Positions 1-7,544 are shown, counted from the first letter of the stretch. The stretch is 51,883 bases of DNA from an uncultured Oscillospiraceae bacterium (GCA_905212515.1 CAJMEU010000001.1:1-51883), one strand, 5' to 3'. Translations and numbers: made by a program. The notes: generated by a model from the letters alone, not told the origin.

Positions 1-158
1 AATAGCTGTAAGGCTATTTTTTCGGCCACGTGGCCAGTTCTCTGGCCACGGCCATGAGGATCAGTTTTTTTATTGCGGAGCAATAAAAAATAGCTGTAAG
101 GCTATTTTTTCGGCCACGTGGCCAGTTCTCTGGCCACGGCCATAAGAATCAGTTTTTT
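1..158. repeat. tandem 88-bp repeat built of hairpins
   Basis: Bases 1-70 recur at 89-158 with two differences (gaggatc versus aagaatc). Each copy carries AATAGC-tgtaag-GCTATT followed by T residues, then GTGGCCA-gttctc-TGGCCAC. Between the copies lies TTTTTTATTGC-gga-GCAATAAAAAA (65-90), whose right arm overlaps the left arm AAAAAATAGC (85-94) of the next hairpin, so the two folds exclude each other. It probably serves as terminator material for a gene to the left of the window. No coding sequence is seen in bases 1-204. Confidence 0.8.
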
Positions 159-204
159 ATGGATCGCGCGGCGATCTATAAAAACAGAAAACGAGGCGAA
201 GGCA

Positions 205-1035
205 ATGGCGATTGTTTTGATGGGGATCGGCGTTTTGATCATCCTCTTGTGGTTTTTTCTGCGGCCCGGGCGCTATACCGAGGCCCAGAAGGCCCTGGTG
301 TACGGCGTGAACCACGCCCACCGGGGCCTGCACAGCCGGGATAAGGCCGTGCCCGAAAACAGCCTGCCGGCCTTTCGCGCGGCGGTGCAGCGCGGCTACG
401 GCATCGAGCTGGACATCCAGCTGTCCCGGGACGGGGAAGTGGTGGTGTTCCACGACGACACGCTGGACCGCGTGTGCGGCGTGCACGGCCGGGTGGACGC
501 CTTCTCTTTCGCCCAGCTGCGCGACATGCGCCTGTGCGGCACGGGCGAGACGCTGCCCCTGCTGACGGAGGTGTTCGACGTGGTGCAGGGCAAAACGCCC
601 ATCATCATCGAACTGAAGACGGGCCCGCGCCGCGCCGAACTGTGTGAGCGCGCGCTGCCCCTGATGCGCCAATATGAAAAGCAGTACGGCGGCGTGTACT
701 GCATCGAGAGCTTTGACCCGCGCATTGTGCGCTGGTTCAAAAAGAAAGCGCCGGATATCCTACGCGGCCAGCTGACCGACCGGCCGCAGAATTTTGAGCA
801 CGAGCCCTGGGTGCTGAAAATGGCCCTGGGCAACCTGCTGACGAACGTGGCCGCCCGGCCCCAGTTCATCGCCTACGGCCCGGGCAAAAAGCCGCCCTTG
901 GCCCGTCTGGCCGAGGCAATGGGCGCCATCCGCGTGTGCTGGACCGTGCGCCCGGAGGATGACGTTGCCGCCAAGGAAGAGGAGAACGACGCGGTGATCT
1001 TCGAATTTTACACCCCAAAGCCCAAATTCAAATGA
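205..1035 (+). CDS. membrane-anchored glycerophosphodiester phosphodiesterase family protein
   Basis: GDPD-family TIM barrel, expected to hydrolyse glycerophosphodiesters to glycerol 3-phosphate and an alcohol. Visible family signatures are HRGLHS with ENSLPAF shortly after, then IELDIQLSRDG and VFHDDTLDR, which supply the metal-binding and catalytic H, E and D residues. A single N-terminal hydrophobic segment (about residues 3-19, IVLMGIGVLIILLWFF) suggests membrane anchoring. The frame is open from 118, but ATG 205 is preferred: gagg lies 8 nt upstream, and the extra 29 codons lie inside the repeat. The stop overlaps yaaA by 4 nt (ATGA), so the two are probably co-transcribed. The specific substrate is unknown. 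Confidence 0.85.
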   Translation: MAIVLMGIGVLIILLWFFLRPGRYTEAQKALVYGVNHAHRGLHSRDKAVPENSLPAFRAAVQRGYGIELDIQLSRDGEVVVFHDDTLDRVCGVHGRVDAFSFAQLRDMRLCGTGETLPLLTEVFDVVQGKTPIIIELKTGPRRAELCERALPLMRQYEKQYGGVYCIESFDPRIVRWFKKKAPDILRGQLTDRPQNFEHEPWVLKMALGNLLTNVAARPQFIAYGPGKKPPLARLAEAMGAIRVCWTVRPEDDVAAKEEENDAVIFEFYTPKPKFK

Positions 1036-1781
1036 TGCGGGTGATCCTTTCGCCGGCAAAGCAAATGACGGCCGACGACGTGCTGCCGCCCACGGCCCTG
1101 CCCGCCCTGCTGGACAAAACCGAACGCCTGCTGGCCGCGCTGCGGGCGCTGGAGCGTCCCGCGCTGAAAAAGCTGCTGGCCTGCAACGAGGCCTTGGCCA
1201 GCGCCGCTTTTACGGACCTTGCCCGCCTGCAGCCCCGCCGTCTGGCGGTGCTGACGCCGGCGCTTTTTGCCTATCATGGCATCCAGTACAAATATATGGC
1301 CCCCGGCGTGTTCACGGAAGAGGAATTGGCCTACGTGCAGCGCCATGTGCGCATTCTCTCGGGCCTGTACGGCGTGCTGCGCCCCTTTGACGGCGTGGGG
1401 CCCTATCGGCTGGAGATGCAGGCGAAACTTTCAGTGGACGGCTATAAGGACCTATACGCTTTTTGGGGCGGCGACCTGGCGCGCCAAGTTGCCGGGGACG
1501 GCGCCGAGGCGGTGGTGGACCTGGCCAGCGCCGAGTACAGCCGGGCGGTGATTCCCCACCTGCCGGCGGGCGTGCGCCGGGTGAAGTGCGTGTTCGGCCA
1601 GCGCCTGGGCGGCAAAACGGTGGAAAAGGGCGTGTATGTGAAGATGGCCCGGGGCGAGATGGTGCGCTGGATGGCCGCCGTGGGCGCCCAAAGGCCGGAG
1701 GATCTGCGGGAGTTTACCGGCCAGGGGTACGCCTTCCGGCCGGAATTGTCCGGCGAAGATACTTATGTGTTTATCAAATAG
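1032..1781 (+). CDS. yaaA: YaaA/DUF328 family peroxide-stress protein
   Basis: 249 aa, the normal length for the family. It begins MRVILSPAKQM, the characteristic YaaA N-terminus, followed by FAYHGIQYKYM, LSGLYGVLRPFD and YRLEMQAKL. E. coli YaaA limits intracellular free iron under peroxide stress and the fold is DNA-binding; that role is carried over from the family, not shown here. ATG codons lie at 1032 and 1035; the first overlaps the GDPD stop. A strong terminator follows immediately. Confidence 0.88.
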   Translation: MMRVILSPAKQMTADDVLPPTALPALLDKTERLLAALRALERPALKKLLACNEALASAAFTDLARLQPRRLAVLTPALFAYHGIQYKYMAPGVFTEEELAYVQRHVRILSGLYGVLRPFDGVGPYRLEMQAKLSVDGYKDLYAFWGGDLARQVAGDGAEAVVDLASAEYSRAVIPHLPAGVRRVKCVFGQRLGGKTVEKGVYVKMARGEMVRWMAAVGAQRPEDLREFTGQGYAFRPELSGEDTYVFIK

Positions 1782-1788
1782 AATTTTG

Positions 1789-1815
1789 GCGCCCTGCTGT
1801 TTGGCAGGGCGCTTT
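1789..1815 (+). terminator. intrinsic terminator after yaaA
   Basis: GCGCCCTGC (1789-1797) pairs with GCAGGGCGC (1804-1812) and is followed by TTTCT. It ends the GDPD-yaaA unit. Confidence 0.85.
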
Positions 1816-1899
1816 CTATGGATTTAAGAAAATTTTAAGACTTGTTTCAGGGTGTTTTCAGATTCATCTGCTAAGATAAAAAGCGAAAGGATGATGAAA

Positions 1900-2805
1900 A
1901 TGCCCGCTTCCTCTGTCTCGTATGATCCACGCGTCCAACGCGCCCGCATGGCGGCACGGCGGCGGCAGCGCCGCCGGCGGAAATTGGCGCGCCGTCTGGC
2001 CGGCCTGTTGTGCCTGGCCTGCGGGGCGCTGTGGCTGTTGGCGGCGGGCGCCGCGCCCCGGGCGCCGATGTCCGCCGCCGGTACCTTGGCCCGGCCCGCA
2101 GACGGGCAGGCGGGCGCTTGGGATTCGGATACCCGCGCTGCCCTGGAGGCCCTGGTACAGACCCAGCCCCAGGTGCAGGCGATGCTGGACCAGCCCGGCC
2201 GCTGGCCGGCGGAGGTGGCCGCCCTGCTGGCCCGCAACGCCGAGGCACTGGATTTCGTGCTGGCCTACCCGGACATCAAGGACGACGCCCCGCCCCAGAC
2301 GGTGGGCGAAGTGCAGCAAGGCACCCTGCCGCAGCTGCTGCAATGGGACCAGCGCTGGGGCGCGGCGTCCTACGGCGGCGGTATTCTGGCCGTCACCGGC
2401 TGCGGGCCCACGGCCCTTTCCATGGTGGCCTGCGGTTTGACGGGGGACGGCACCCTGACGCCGGCCCGCATCGCCGCCTGGGCGGATGCAAGGGGCTATG
2501 CGGGCGCCGGCGGCACCAGCTGGGAGATGATGTACGCGGGCTGCGAGGCCTTCGGCCTGCGGGCCGAGGAGATCCCCCTCACGGAAAGTGCGGTGTACGG
2601 CGCCCTGGAGGCGGGCCGCCCCATCATCTGCAGCGTGCGCCCAGGGGATTTCACCACGGTGGGGCACTTCATCGTGCTGGCGGGCGTGCAGGACGGCCGG
2701 CTGCGCGTGCTGGACCCCAACAGCCCCGCCCGCAGCGCGCAGGCTTGGGACTACCAGCGCCTGGAGCCACAGATCAAAGCCCTGTGGGCCTATGACGCCG
2801 CCTGA
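1900..2805 (+). CDS. C39-like cysteine peptidase, N-terminally membrane anchored
   Basis: Peptidase_C39_2-type protein, about 301 aa. A very basic cytoplasmic N-terminus (RRRQRRRRK around residues 20-28) precedes one transmembrane segment (about 31-52). The papain-like domain lies at the C-terminus, outside the cell: QWDQRWG entry motif, Cys168 in TGCGPTALSM, His256 in VGHFIVL and Asp272 in LDPNS, a complete catalytic set. The substrate is unknown; relatives process or degrade extracytoplasmic peptides. The frame opens at 1852, but aaagga at 1887-1891 best serves ATG 1900 (ATG 1891 and 1894 are too close). It is transcribed alone, between two terminators. Confidence 0.8.
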   Translation: MPASSVSYDPRVQRARMAARRRQRRRRKLARRLAGLLCLACGALWLLAAGAAPRAPMSAAGTLARPADGQAGAWDSDTRAALEALVQTQPQVQAMLDQPGRWPAEVAALLARNAEALDFVLAYPDIKDDAPPQTVGEVQQGTLPQLLQWDQRWGAASYGGGILAVTGCGPTALSMVACGLTGDGTLTPARIAAWADARGYAGAGGTSWEMMYAGCEAFGLRAEEIPLTESAVYGALEAGRPIICSVRPGDFTTVGHFIVLAGVQDGRLRVLDPNSPARSAQAWDYQRLEPQIKALWAYDAA

Positions 2806-2822
2806 CCCGGCAATACAGAAAA

Positions 2823-2854
2823 CGCCGCTGTGAATTTTCACAGCGGCGCTTTTT
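2823..2854 (+). terminator. terminator after the C39-like peptidase
   Basis: CGCCGCTGTGAA (2823-2834) pairs with TTCACAGCGGCG (2837-2848) and is followed by a T run. It lies between convergent genes and probably serves this strand mainly. Confidence 0.9.
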
Positions 2855-2866
2855 TGTGGGGAGGGA

Positions 2867-3079
2867 TCAGTTCCCAATGAGGAAATCCAGCACGTTCATG
2901 CCGTCGTCCGTCTCGGCCTTGTACAGCTCGGTATAGCCGCACTGCATACAGCTGACGGTGATGAACTTCTTGTTCTGCACGTCGAACAGCTTGGCGAAAT
3001 TGCCGCCCGTAGCCTGGAACTGGTCGGATTCATAGCTCTCGCAGCCGCATTTGGGGCACACATAATGGATGCGTTCCAT
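2867..3079 (-). CDS. DUF2082 (zinc_ribbon_13) nucleic-acid-binding-type protein
   Basis: 70 aa with two knuckles, CPKCGC near the N-terminus and CMQCGY near residue 44. Between them is TGGNFAKLFDVQNKKFITVSC, which matches the DUF2082 (PF09855) pattern. Such proteins are predicted small Zn-ribbon nucleic-acid binders with no established role. AAAGGAG stands 9 nt before the ATG. A promoter is visible just upstream, so it is probably monocistronic. Confidence 0.85.
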   Translation of the reverse strand: MERIHYVCPKCGCESYESDQFQATGGNFAKLFDVQNKKFITVSCMQCGYTELYKAETDDGMNVLDFLIGN

Positions 3080-3118
3080 AGATCATTCTCCTTTAAAAAT
3101 TCGCTCCTGTATGGTTTT

Positions 3119-3147
3119 ATTATACGCCGTGGGGCAGCCGCCCACAA
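3119..3147 (-). promoter_or_regulatory. sigma-A promoter of the DUF2082 gene
   Basis: On the minus strand TTGTGG (3142-3147), a 17-nt spacer, then a perfect TATAAT (3119-3124), about 40 nt before the start codon. Confidence 0.7.
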
Positions 3148-3185
3148 GCCCAAGCTTTGTAAAAATAAACGCTGGGAGGATTGTT

Positions 3186-3995
3186 TCAGGCCAGGTTCAG
3201 CTTTTTGGCCAGCAGCCAGCGGGTGAGGAAGAAATACGCCGCGCCCAGCGCCCCCAGCAGCACCGTCCAGCAGCCCAGGGCCAGCGTGGCGATCTGCAGG
3301 GCTTCGTCCACCTGCGGCGCCGTGCTCATCAGATCCAAGAAGGAAACGCGCAGGCCGGGGGACAGGGCGGCGGCGATGACTGCGACCATCACCAGGACCT
3401 GCAGCGCCACGTTCAGCGCCACCCACACGCCTACGCTGGCAGCCAGGCGGCTGTTCGGCCAGCGGCCGCCCACCGCACAGGAGAGGTATACGCTGAGGTA
3501 TACATAGGAAAGGCCCGCCAGCGCCATCAGCACCAGCGCCAGGATGAACGGCCAGGGCAAAGGGGACGCGGATTCCCACACCGCGACGGGGGCGGCGAAA
3601 AAGAAGGGCACGGCCTGCAGGAACATACTAAACGCCACGGCCACGAGGGCCGCCAATGTCCACAGCACGGCGCACAGCAGCTTGGCGCCGATATGCTGGG
3701 CCGGCGTCACGGGCAGGCTGAAGGCCAGGTAGCCTTCGTCGCCCAACATGCGGTAGAAGCGCTGCACGCACAGCACCATCACCACCACCATCAGCGCCAG
3801 CACGGCCAGGATCAGCAGGAACAAAGTCAACGCGGACAAAATTTGCAGGGCCGGGCCGGCGCCGGACGCGCTGAAATGGACATTCAGGCCGTTTACCCCA
3901 GCCGCGGCTAAAGCGAGCACCAGATACCCGCCCAGCATGGGCAGCATGGTGCGGCCGGTCTGCCGCAATTCGTGTTTCATCAATTTGCCGAACAT
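3186..3995 (-). CDS. ABC-2 type transporter permease
   Basis: 269 aa with about six hydrophobic segments, for example PMLGGYLVLALAAAGV, ILSALTLFLLILAVLALMVV and LGCWTVLLGALGAAYFFL. It begins MFGKLMKHELRQTGRTML, a start typical of permeases that accompany YtrA-type regulators. It overlaps the upstream ATPase gene by 16 nt, so translation is coupled. The substrate is unknown; relatives respond to cell-wall-active antibiotics, which is only a lead. No clear terminator is seen in 3080-3185. Confidence 0.82.
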   Translation of the reverse strand: MFGKLMKHELRQTGRTMLPMLGGYLVLALAAAGVNGLNVHFSASGAGPALQILSALTLFLLILAVLALMVVVMVLCVQRFYRMLGDEGYLAFSLPVTPAQHIGAKLLCAVLWTLAALVAVAFSMFLQAVPFFFAAPVAVWESASPLPWPFILALVLMALAGLSYVYLSVYLSCAVGGRWPNSRLAASVGVWVALNVALQVLVMVAVIAAALSPGLRVSFLDLMSTAPQVDEALQIATLALGCWTVLLGALGAAYFFLTRWLLAKKLNLA

Positions 3996-4684
3996 TTGAA
4001 TACCTCCCGGAAAACAGCGTCCAAGCTTTGGCCTTCTTTCTGGCGGATGTCGTCCGCCGCGCCGGACAGCACCACTTCGCCGCCGCGCAGCATCACCACG
4101 TCGTCCAGGATGTTTTCCACGTCGCCGATCAGGTGGGTGGACAGCAAAATAGAAGCCTCTTCGCTGTAATTTTGAATGATGGTGGATAAAATATACTCCC
4201 GCGCCGCCGGGTCCACGCCGCCGATGGGCTCATCCAACAGGTACAGCTTGGCGGCGCGGCTCATGACCAGCGCCAGCTGCACTTTGTCCAGCGTGCCCTT
4301 GCTCATGGCGGAGAGCTTCATCCGGGGCTCGATGGAAAGATCGGCCAGCATGGCTTTGGCCTTGGCGGCGCTGAAATCGGGGAAGAAATCCGCGAACAGA
4401 TACAGCACATCGTCCACGCGGCTTTGGCGGGGCAGGAACACCCGGTCGGGCAGGTAAGCCGCTTCCAGTTTGGAGCGGGGCCCCGGCGCCTGCCCGCACA
4501 CGGAGATGGTGCCGCCGTCGGGCGTCAGCAGGCCCGCGGCCAGCTTGATCAGCGTGGTTTTGCCCGCGCCGTTGGGCCCCAGCAGGCCCGTGATGCGCCC
4601 CGGCGCCACCGAAAAGGTGACGGCGTTCAGCGCACGGTGAGAGCCATAGCGCTTGGTCAGCGCTTGGCAGGATAAACGATCCAT
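3980..4684 (-). CDS. ABC transporter ATP-binding protein
   Basis: 234 aa. Walker A is GPNGAGKTT, Walker B is LYLLDEPIGGVDP, and a His switch is in LLSTHLIGD. The signature region reads LSAMSKGTLDKVQLAL, a degenerate LSGGQ as often seen in the YtrB/EcsA-like group. The frame is open further upstream, but the correct start is ATG 4684: its A is shared with the TAA of the GntR gene (TAATG) and GAGG lies upstream. It energises the neighbouring permease. Confidence 0.9.
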   Translation of the reverse strand: MDRLSCQALTKRYGSHRALNAVTFSVAPGRITGLLGPNGAGKTTLIKLAAGLLTPDGGTISVCGQAPGPRSKLEAAYLPDRVFLPRQSRVDDVLYLFADFFPDFSAAKAKAMLADLSIEPRMKLSAMSKGTLDKVQLALVMSRAAKLYLLDEPIGGVDPAAREYILSTIIQNYSEEASILLSTHLIGDVENILDDVVMLRGGEVVLSGAADDIRQKEGQSLDAVFREVFKCSAN

Positions 4685-5067
4685 TACGATTCCTCCTTTT
4701 CTGCTGCGGCTTCGGCGTCCAGCAGGGCCGCAGCCTCTTGGGCCGACAGGCCCAAAGCACGCATCTGCGTTAAAAATGCCCGCGTCTGTTCCCGGGCCAG
4801 CCCGGCGCGCAGCGCGGCCAGTTTCGCACCGTCGCTGGTGACGGTGCGCCCCGCGGTGCGGTGCGTCTCCAGCAGGCCCCGCGCCTCCAGCTCGGTGAGG
4901 GCCCGCTGCATGGTATTGGGGTTCACCGCAGCTTGGGCCGCCAGTTCCCGCACGGCGGGCACCCGTTGGCCGGGCGGATATTCCCCGGTGAGTATGGCTG
5001 CTTCCAGCCGCTCTACAAGCTGTACGTACACCGGCCGGTCGGGTCGGATCTCCCATTTCATCAGCAT
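4684..5067 (-). CDS. GntR-family (YtrA-type) transcriptional regulator
   Basis: 127 aa: an N-terminal winged helix (RPVYVQLVERLEAAILTGEY; VPAVRELAAQAAVNPNTMQR; LEARGLLETHRTAGRTV) followed by a short helical tail without a ligand domain, the YtrA architecture. It is first gene of a GntR-ATPase-permease operon. It is probably an autorepressor, because a palindrome lies on the transcription start (5087-5104). Start ATG 5067 follows AAAGGAC by 5 nt; ATG 5061 is the alternative. Confidence 0.88.
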   Translation of the reverse strand: MLMKWEIRPDRPVYVQLVERLEAAILTGEYPPGQRVPAVRELAAQAAVNPNTMQRALTELEARGLLETHRTAGRTVTSDGAKLAALRAGLAREQTRAFLTQMRALGLSAQEAAALLDAEAAAEKEES

Positions 5068-5086
5068 TCACGTCCTTTGTGTCACT

Positions 5087-5133
5087 GTATTAAGGAACTA
5101 ATACAATAATACACCGTCCCCACAAAAAGTCAA
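5087..5133 (-). promoter_or_regulatory. promoter and operator of the GntR-ABC operon
   Basis: On the minus strand TTGACT (5128-5133), a 16-nt spacer and TATTAT (5106-5111). Directly downstream, covering the expected start of transcription, lies GTATTA-aggaac-TAATAC (5087-5104), a perfect 6-bp inverted repeat in the position of a repressor site. The binding protein (its own GntR) is inferred. Confidence 0.75.
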
Positions 5134-5178
5134 GAGGTTTTATAAGATTTTTTTGCGCGCTTTTTTGCGGCAAAAGGG

Positions 5179-5207
5179 TAGACAAACCCCAAAAGGTATG
5201 ATATAAT
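5179..5207 (+). promoter_or_regulatory. promoter of tRNA-Val
   Basis: TAGACA (5179-5184), a 17-nt spacer and TATAAT (5202-5207), ending 12 nt before the mature 5' end of the tRNA. Confidence 0.85.
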
Positions 5208-5219
5208 AACTTTCGCTGT

Positions 5220-5296
5220 GGAGGCTTAGCTCAGCTGGTTAGCGCGTTCGGTTCACATCCGAGAGGTCATGGGTTCGAGTCCCTTAGCCTCCACCA
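5220..5296 (+). tRNA. tRNA-Val (anticodon CAC)
   Basis: Acceptor GGAGGCT pairs with AGCCTCC, the anticodon stem TTCGG pairs with CCGAG, the loop TTCACAT gives anticodon CAC (GUG codons), the T loop is TTCGAGT, and CCA is encoded (5294-5296). Two oddities: a T12-C23 mismatch in the D stem and a T50-T64 mismatch in the T stem (ATGGG/CCCTT). The second lies in the 3' part of the gene, where integrases recombine, and an integrase remnant follows. Its own promoter and terminator flank it. Confidence 0.85.
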
Positions 5297-5303
5297 AACA
5301 GAA

Positions 5304-5335
5304 GGCCCGTAGATAAAGCATCTACGGGCCTTTTT
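5304..5335 (+). terminator. terminator after tRNA-Val
   Basis: GGCCCGTAGA (5304-5313) pairs with TCTACGGGCC (5321-5330) and is followed by TTTTT. Confidence 0.92.
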
Positions 5336-5353
5336 GTTTTGTAAAGTACACAC

Positions 5354-5892
5354 TTAGGTACACACTTTTTTGTTTTCATAGAGTATTTTGTTGAACGCCT
5401 GTTCTAGTAGTGTGGCTGTGGCGTCGTCCTGGCCTTCGACGGCGTGGGCGTAAGTGCCCCAGGTGTCCATACTTTGGGAATGGCCCACTAGTTTCTTTAC
5501 GATGCCCTCCGGCAACACCTGCACCACGCTCACAAACGTGTGGCGCAATTCGTACAAAGAGACCGGCGATATGCCATTGTGGGCCGCAAAACCTTCCAGC
5601 GTTTGTATAGCTGCTGTTCTCTTGGGATATCGAACACCGGGCCGTCAGACGGTGAAATATCACGCTGGGCTTCCAGCTCCATGCGCCCCAGCTGCGCCAA
5701 CACGATGGTGCGAACAGCATTGGAGTTCTTGCCTTGCGTGACCTCACCGAAGGCGTTGATCGCACGTCCGATGTGGATCTCGCCGCCTTGTACGTCAGAC
5801 CAGCGCAGGCCCAGCAGTTCGCCGGGGCGCACTCCCGTGCGCACGCTCAAAGCGGACTCCCACCAGGGAACCAGCGATTTGGTAAAAGGCAA
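5354..5892 (-). pseudogene. tyrosine recombinase (phage/ICE integrase), C-terminal remnant, frameshifted
   Basis: Two overlapping frames together make the catalytic half of a tyrosine recombinase. The upstream frame (5892-5530) reads TGVRPGELLGLRWSDV with the first catalytic Arg. The downstream frame (5557-5354) reads SLYELRHTFVS (Arg of box II, with Tyr where His is usual), KKLVGHSQSMDTWGTYAH (His and the presumed Tyr nucleophile) and ends KKVCT. The frames join at about 5588-5602, where a one-base shift would restore a continuous protein. The N-terminal DNA-binding half is missing beyond 5892. Sitting 58 nt after a tRNA 3' end, it is the remains of an element that used tRNA-Val as attachment site. 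Confidence 0.88.
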
Positions 5893-5979
5893 GGCCCGTC
5901 TTGTTATAAGACGGGCCTTTGCCTTGCTGCGGGATATTTTGCCGGACGGTCAAAAACCTGATTTTGACCATCTGCCGGC
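5888..5979. terminator. two hairpins between the integrase remnant and the GH1 gene
   Basis: First, AAGGCCCGTCTT (5891-5902) pairs with AAGACGGGCCTT (5908-5919). Second, GGTCAAAA (5948-5955) pairs with TTTTGACC (5962-5969) around acctga, inside an outer GCCGG/CCGGC stem (5941-5945/5975-5979). The second lies just past the GH1 stop and probably ends that transcript. Its AAAAACCTGATTTT core resembles 23592-23609. Confidence 0.65.
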
Positions 5980-5988
5980 GATCTTCCA

Positions 5989-7284
5989 TTATCCTCGCCA
6001 GCCACCCAGATAAGCGAGGCTGGGCTTGGGGGTGCGGGCCTGGGTGGAACGGTTGACCGCGACGAGGCCGAAGCGCATGGCGTAGCCCTTCTGCCACTCA
6101 AAGTTGTCCAGCAGGCTCCAGTGAAAATAGCCCTTGACGGGCAGGCCGTCCGCGATGCAGCGCTGCACGCCCTCCAGCGCGGTGCGTATGAACGCCGCGC
6201 GGCGGGTGTCGTCGTCGGTGGCAATGCCGTTTTCCGTGATGTAAATGGGGCCCTTATAATCCGCGGCCACCTTGCGCACCACATGCTCCAGGCCTTCGGG
6301 ATAATATTCATACCCGGCCTGCGTCAATTCGGCGCCCTGGGGGATGGGCAGCAGGCCTGCCGGGCCGATCAGGCTGCGGGTATAATTCTGCACGCCCAGA
6401 AAATCGTCGTGTTGGATGGCGGGCAGATAGTGGGAAAACTCCTTCTCCCATTCTTTTTCAGCGGTTTCCTCCCCGCCCTCTTGGGCCTGAAAATCGTGCA
6501 GCGACAGCGTCAGCCCCACCTGAAGATGGGGGCACAGCTTTTTAATGGCGTCCCGCGCGGCGATGTGGGCCCGGCAGATGATCTCGTCCCCGGCCGCCGT
6601 GCAGGGCGACTGGAACACGTGCACCGCCGACGGGTCAGCCAGGCCGAAAGCCCGGGCGCCTTCCAGGGCGCTGAGCTGCTGCTGTTCCAGCAGGGCCTTC
6701 ATATTCATGCCCATCTGCACGGCGCCCTCTGCATTTTGGGCCGCCTTTTGCGCGGCCTGGGCCTGCATCATATAGCGCTTCATAATATCCGCGATCTGCA
6801 GCCGGATATTGGCCTCGTTGATGGTGCAGACAAGGCGCAGCTCACCGCCCAGACGCTCGATCACGTAGCGGCAATAGCGCACGAAATCGTCCACGACGCT
6901 TTCCGCCTCCCAGCCGCCTTTGGCGATCAGCCAGGCCGGGCTGGAAAAGTGGTGCAGCGTCACCATGGGCTCCAGGCCGTGGGCTTTACAGCAGCGGATG
7001 ACGCTGCGGTAATGCTCGATCTCACGTTCTTCAAACTGGCCTTCCCGTGGCTCGACGCGTGCCCATTCGATGGAAAAGCGGTAGGCGTTGAGGCCCGCGT
7101 CCGCCATCAGCCGGATGTCCTCCTCATAGCGGTGGTAGTGGTCCACGGCGTGGCCCGAGGGCTCGGCATAGGTGGTGTGGGGGATGTTTTCCAGCGCCCA
7201 GCAATCGCTGTTGGCGTTGTTGCCCTCTACCTGGTGGGCGGCGGTGGAAGCGCCTACCAGGAAATCCGATGCAAATTTCTGCAT
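5989..7284 (-). CDS. GH1 beta-glycosidase (beta-glucosidase-like)
   Basis: 431 aa retaining glycosidase of family GH1. The acid/base is Glu157 in TINEAN (the usual TxNEP has Ala in place of Pro) and the nucleophile is Glu351 in YITENGIA. The N-terminal FLVGASTAAHQVEG and C-terminal KGYFHWSLLDNFEW are family hallmarks. With no signal peptide it acts in the cytoplasm. The frame opens at 7353, but ATG 7284 has AAAGGAG 9 nt upstream. It diverges from the first GPH transporter across a shared control region with AraC-type sites, so it probably removes beta-linked glucose or a related sugar from imported glycosides. Exact specificity cannot be read. Confidence 0.9.
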   Translation of the reverse strand: MQKFASDFLVGASTAAHQVEGNNANSDCWALENIPHTTYAEPSGHAVDHYHRYEEDIRLMADAGLNAYRFSIEWARVEPREGQFEEREIEHYRSVIRCCKAHGLEPMVTLHHFSSPAWLIAKGGWEAESVVDDFVRYCRYVIERLGGELRLVCTINEANIRLQIADIMKRYMMQAQAAQKAAQNAEGAVQMGMNMKALLEQQQLSALEGARAFGLADPSAVHVFQSPCTAAGDEIICRAHIAARDAIKKLCPHLQVGLTLSLHDFQAQEGGEETAEKEWEKEFSHYLPAIQHDDFLGVQNYTRSLIGPAGLLPIPQGAELTQAGYEYYPEGLEHVVRKVAADYKGPIYITENGIATDDDTRRAAFIRTALEGVQRCIADGLPVKGYFHWSLLDNFEWQKGYAMRFGLVAVNRSTQARTPKPSLAYLGGWRG

Positions 7285-7341
7285 GCTGTCTCGCTCCTTT
7301 TTTCTGCCGCCGCGCAGGTGGGACGGCTGTTTGATGGCTGT

Positions 7342-7483
7342 ATCATAGCACATCTGTTTTTACCATGAAGGATCAAAACTCGTGTTAGAGGATGAAAATT
7401 CGTTGAACGGCAAAACCGACATGATTTTTTATCCCATAACATGAATTTTTGAATTTTCATCCTTCCCCATCAGACGCTATAAT
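7342..7483. promoter_or_regulatory. divergent promoters and AraC-type sites between GH1 and the first GPH transporter
   Basis: Three related sites: A at 7369-7381 (AGGATCAAAACTC), B at 7389-7401 (AGGATGAAAATTC), and C at 7451-7463, the exact inverted repeat of B. A and B are direct repeats 20 bp apart, as expected for AraC half-sites. The transporter promoter is TTTTCA (7455-7460, inside site C), 17 nt, TATAAT (7478-7483). The GH1 promoter on the minus strand is CTTCAT (7365-7370, touching site A), 17 nt, TATGAT (7342-7347). Weak -35 boxes covered by the sites suggest activation. The regulator at 9096-10307 is the obvious candidate. Confidence 0.7.
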
Positions 7484-7544
7484 CAAAACGAAACAAGGCC
7501 CCGCAAAAGGGGCCGCGGTGCAAAATTGACGGGAGGAAATAAAA

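Noticed and set aside
1..158. CRISPR-like repeat array
   Set aside because: Only two units, no unique spacer of constant size between identical repeats, and the units are terminator-like hairpins.
5341..5370. Repeat gtacacactt (5346-5355 and 5358-5367 region) as a possible attachment core
   Set aside because: It is part of the integrase 3' coding end (codons for KVCT and just beyond) and no second copy is seen past 5892, so an att core cannot be supported.
6121..7368. 415-codon plus-strand frame
   Set aside because: Antisense to GH1, which has both catalytic Glu motifs.
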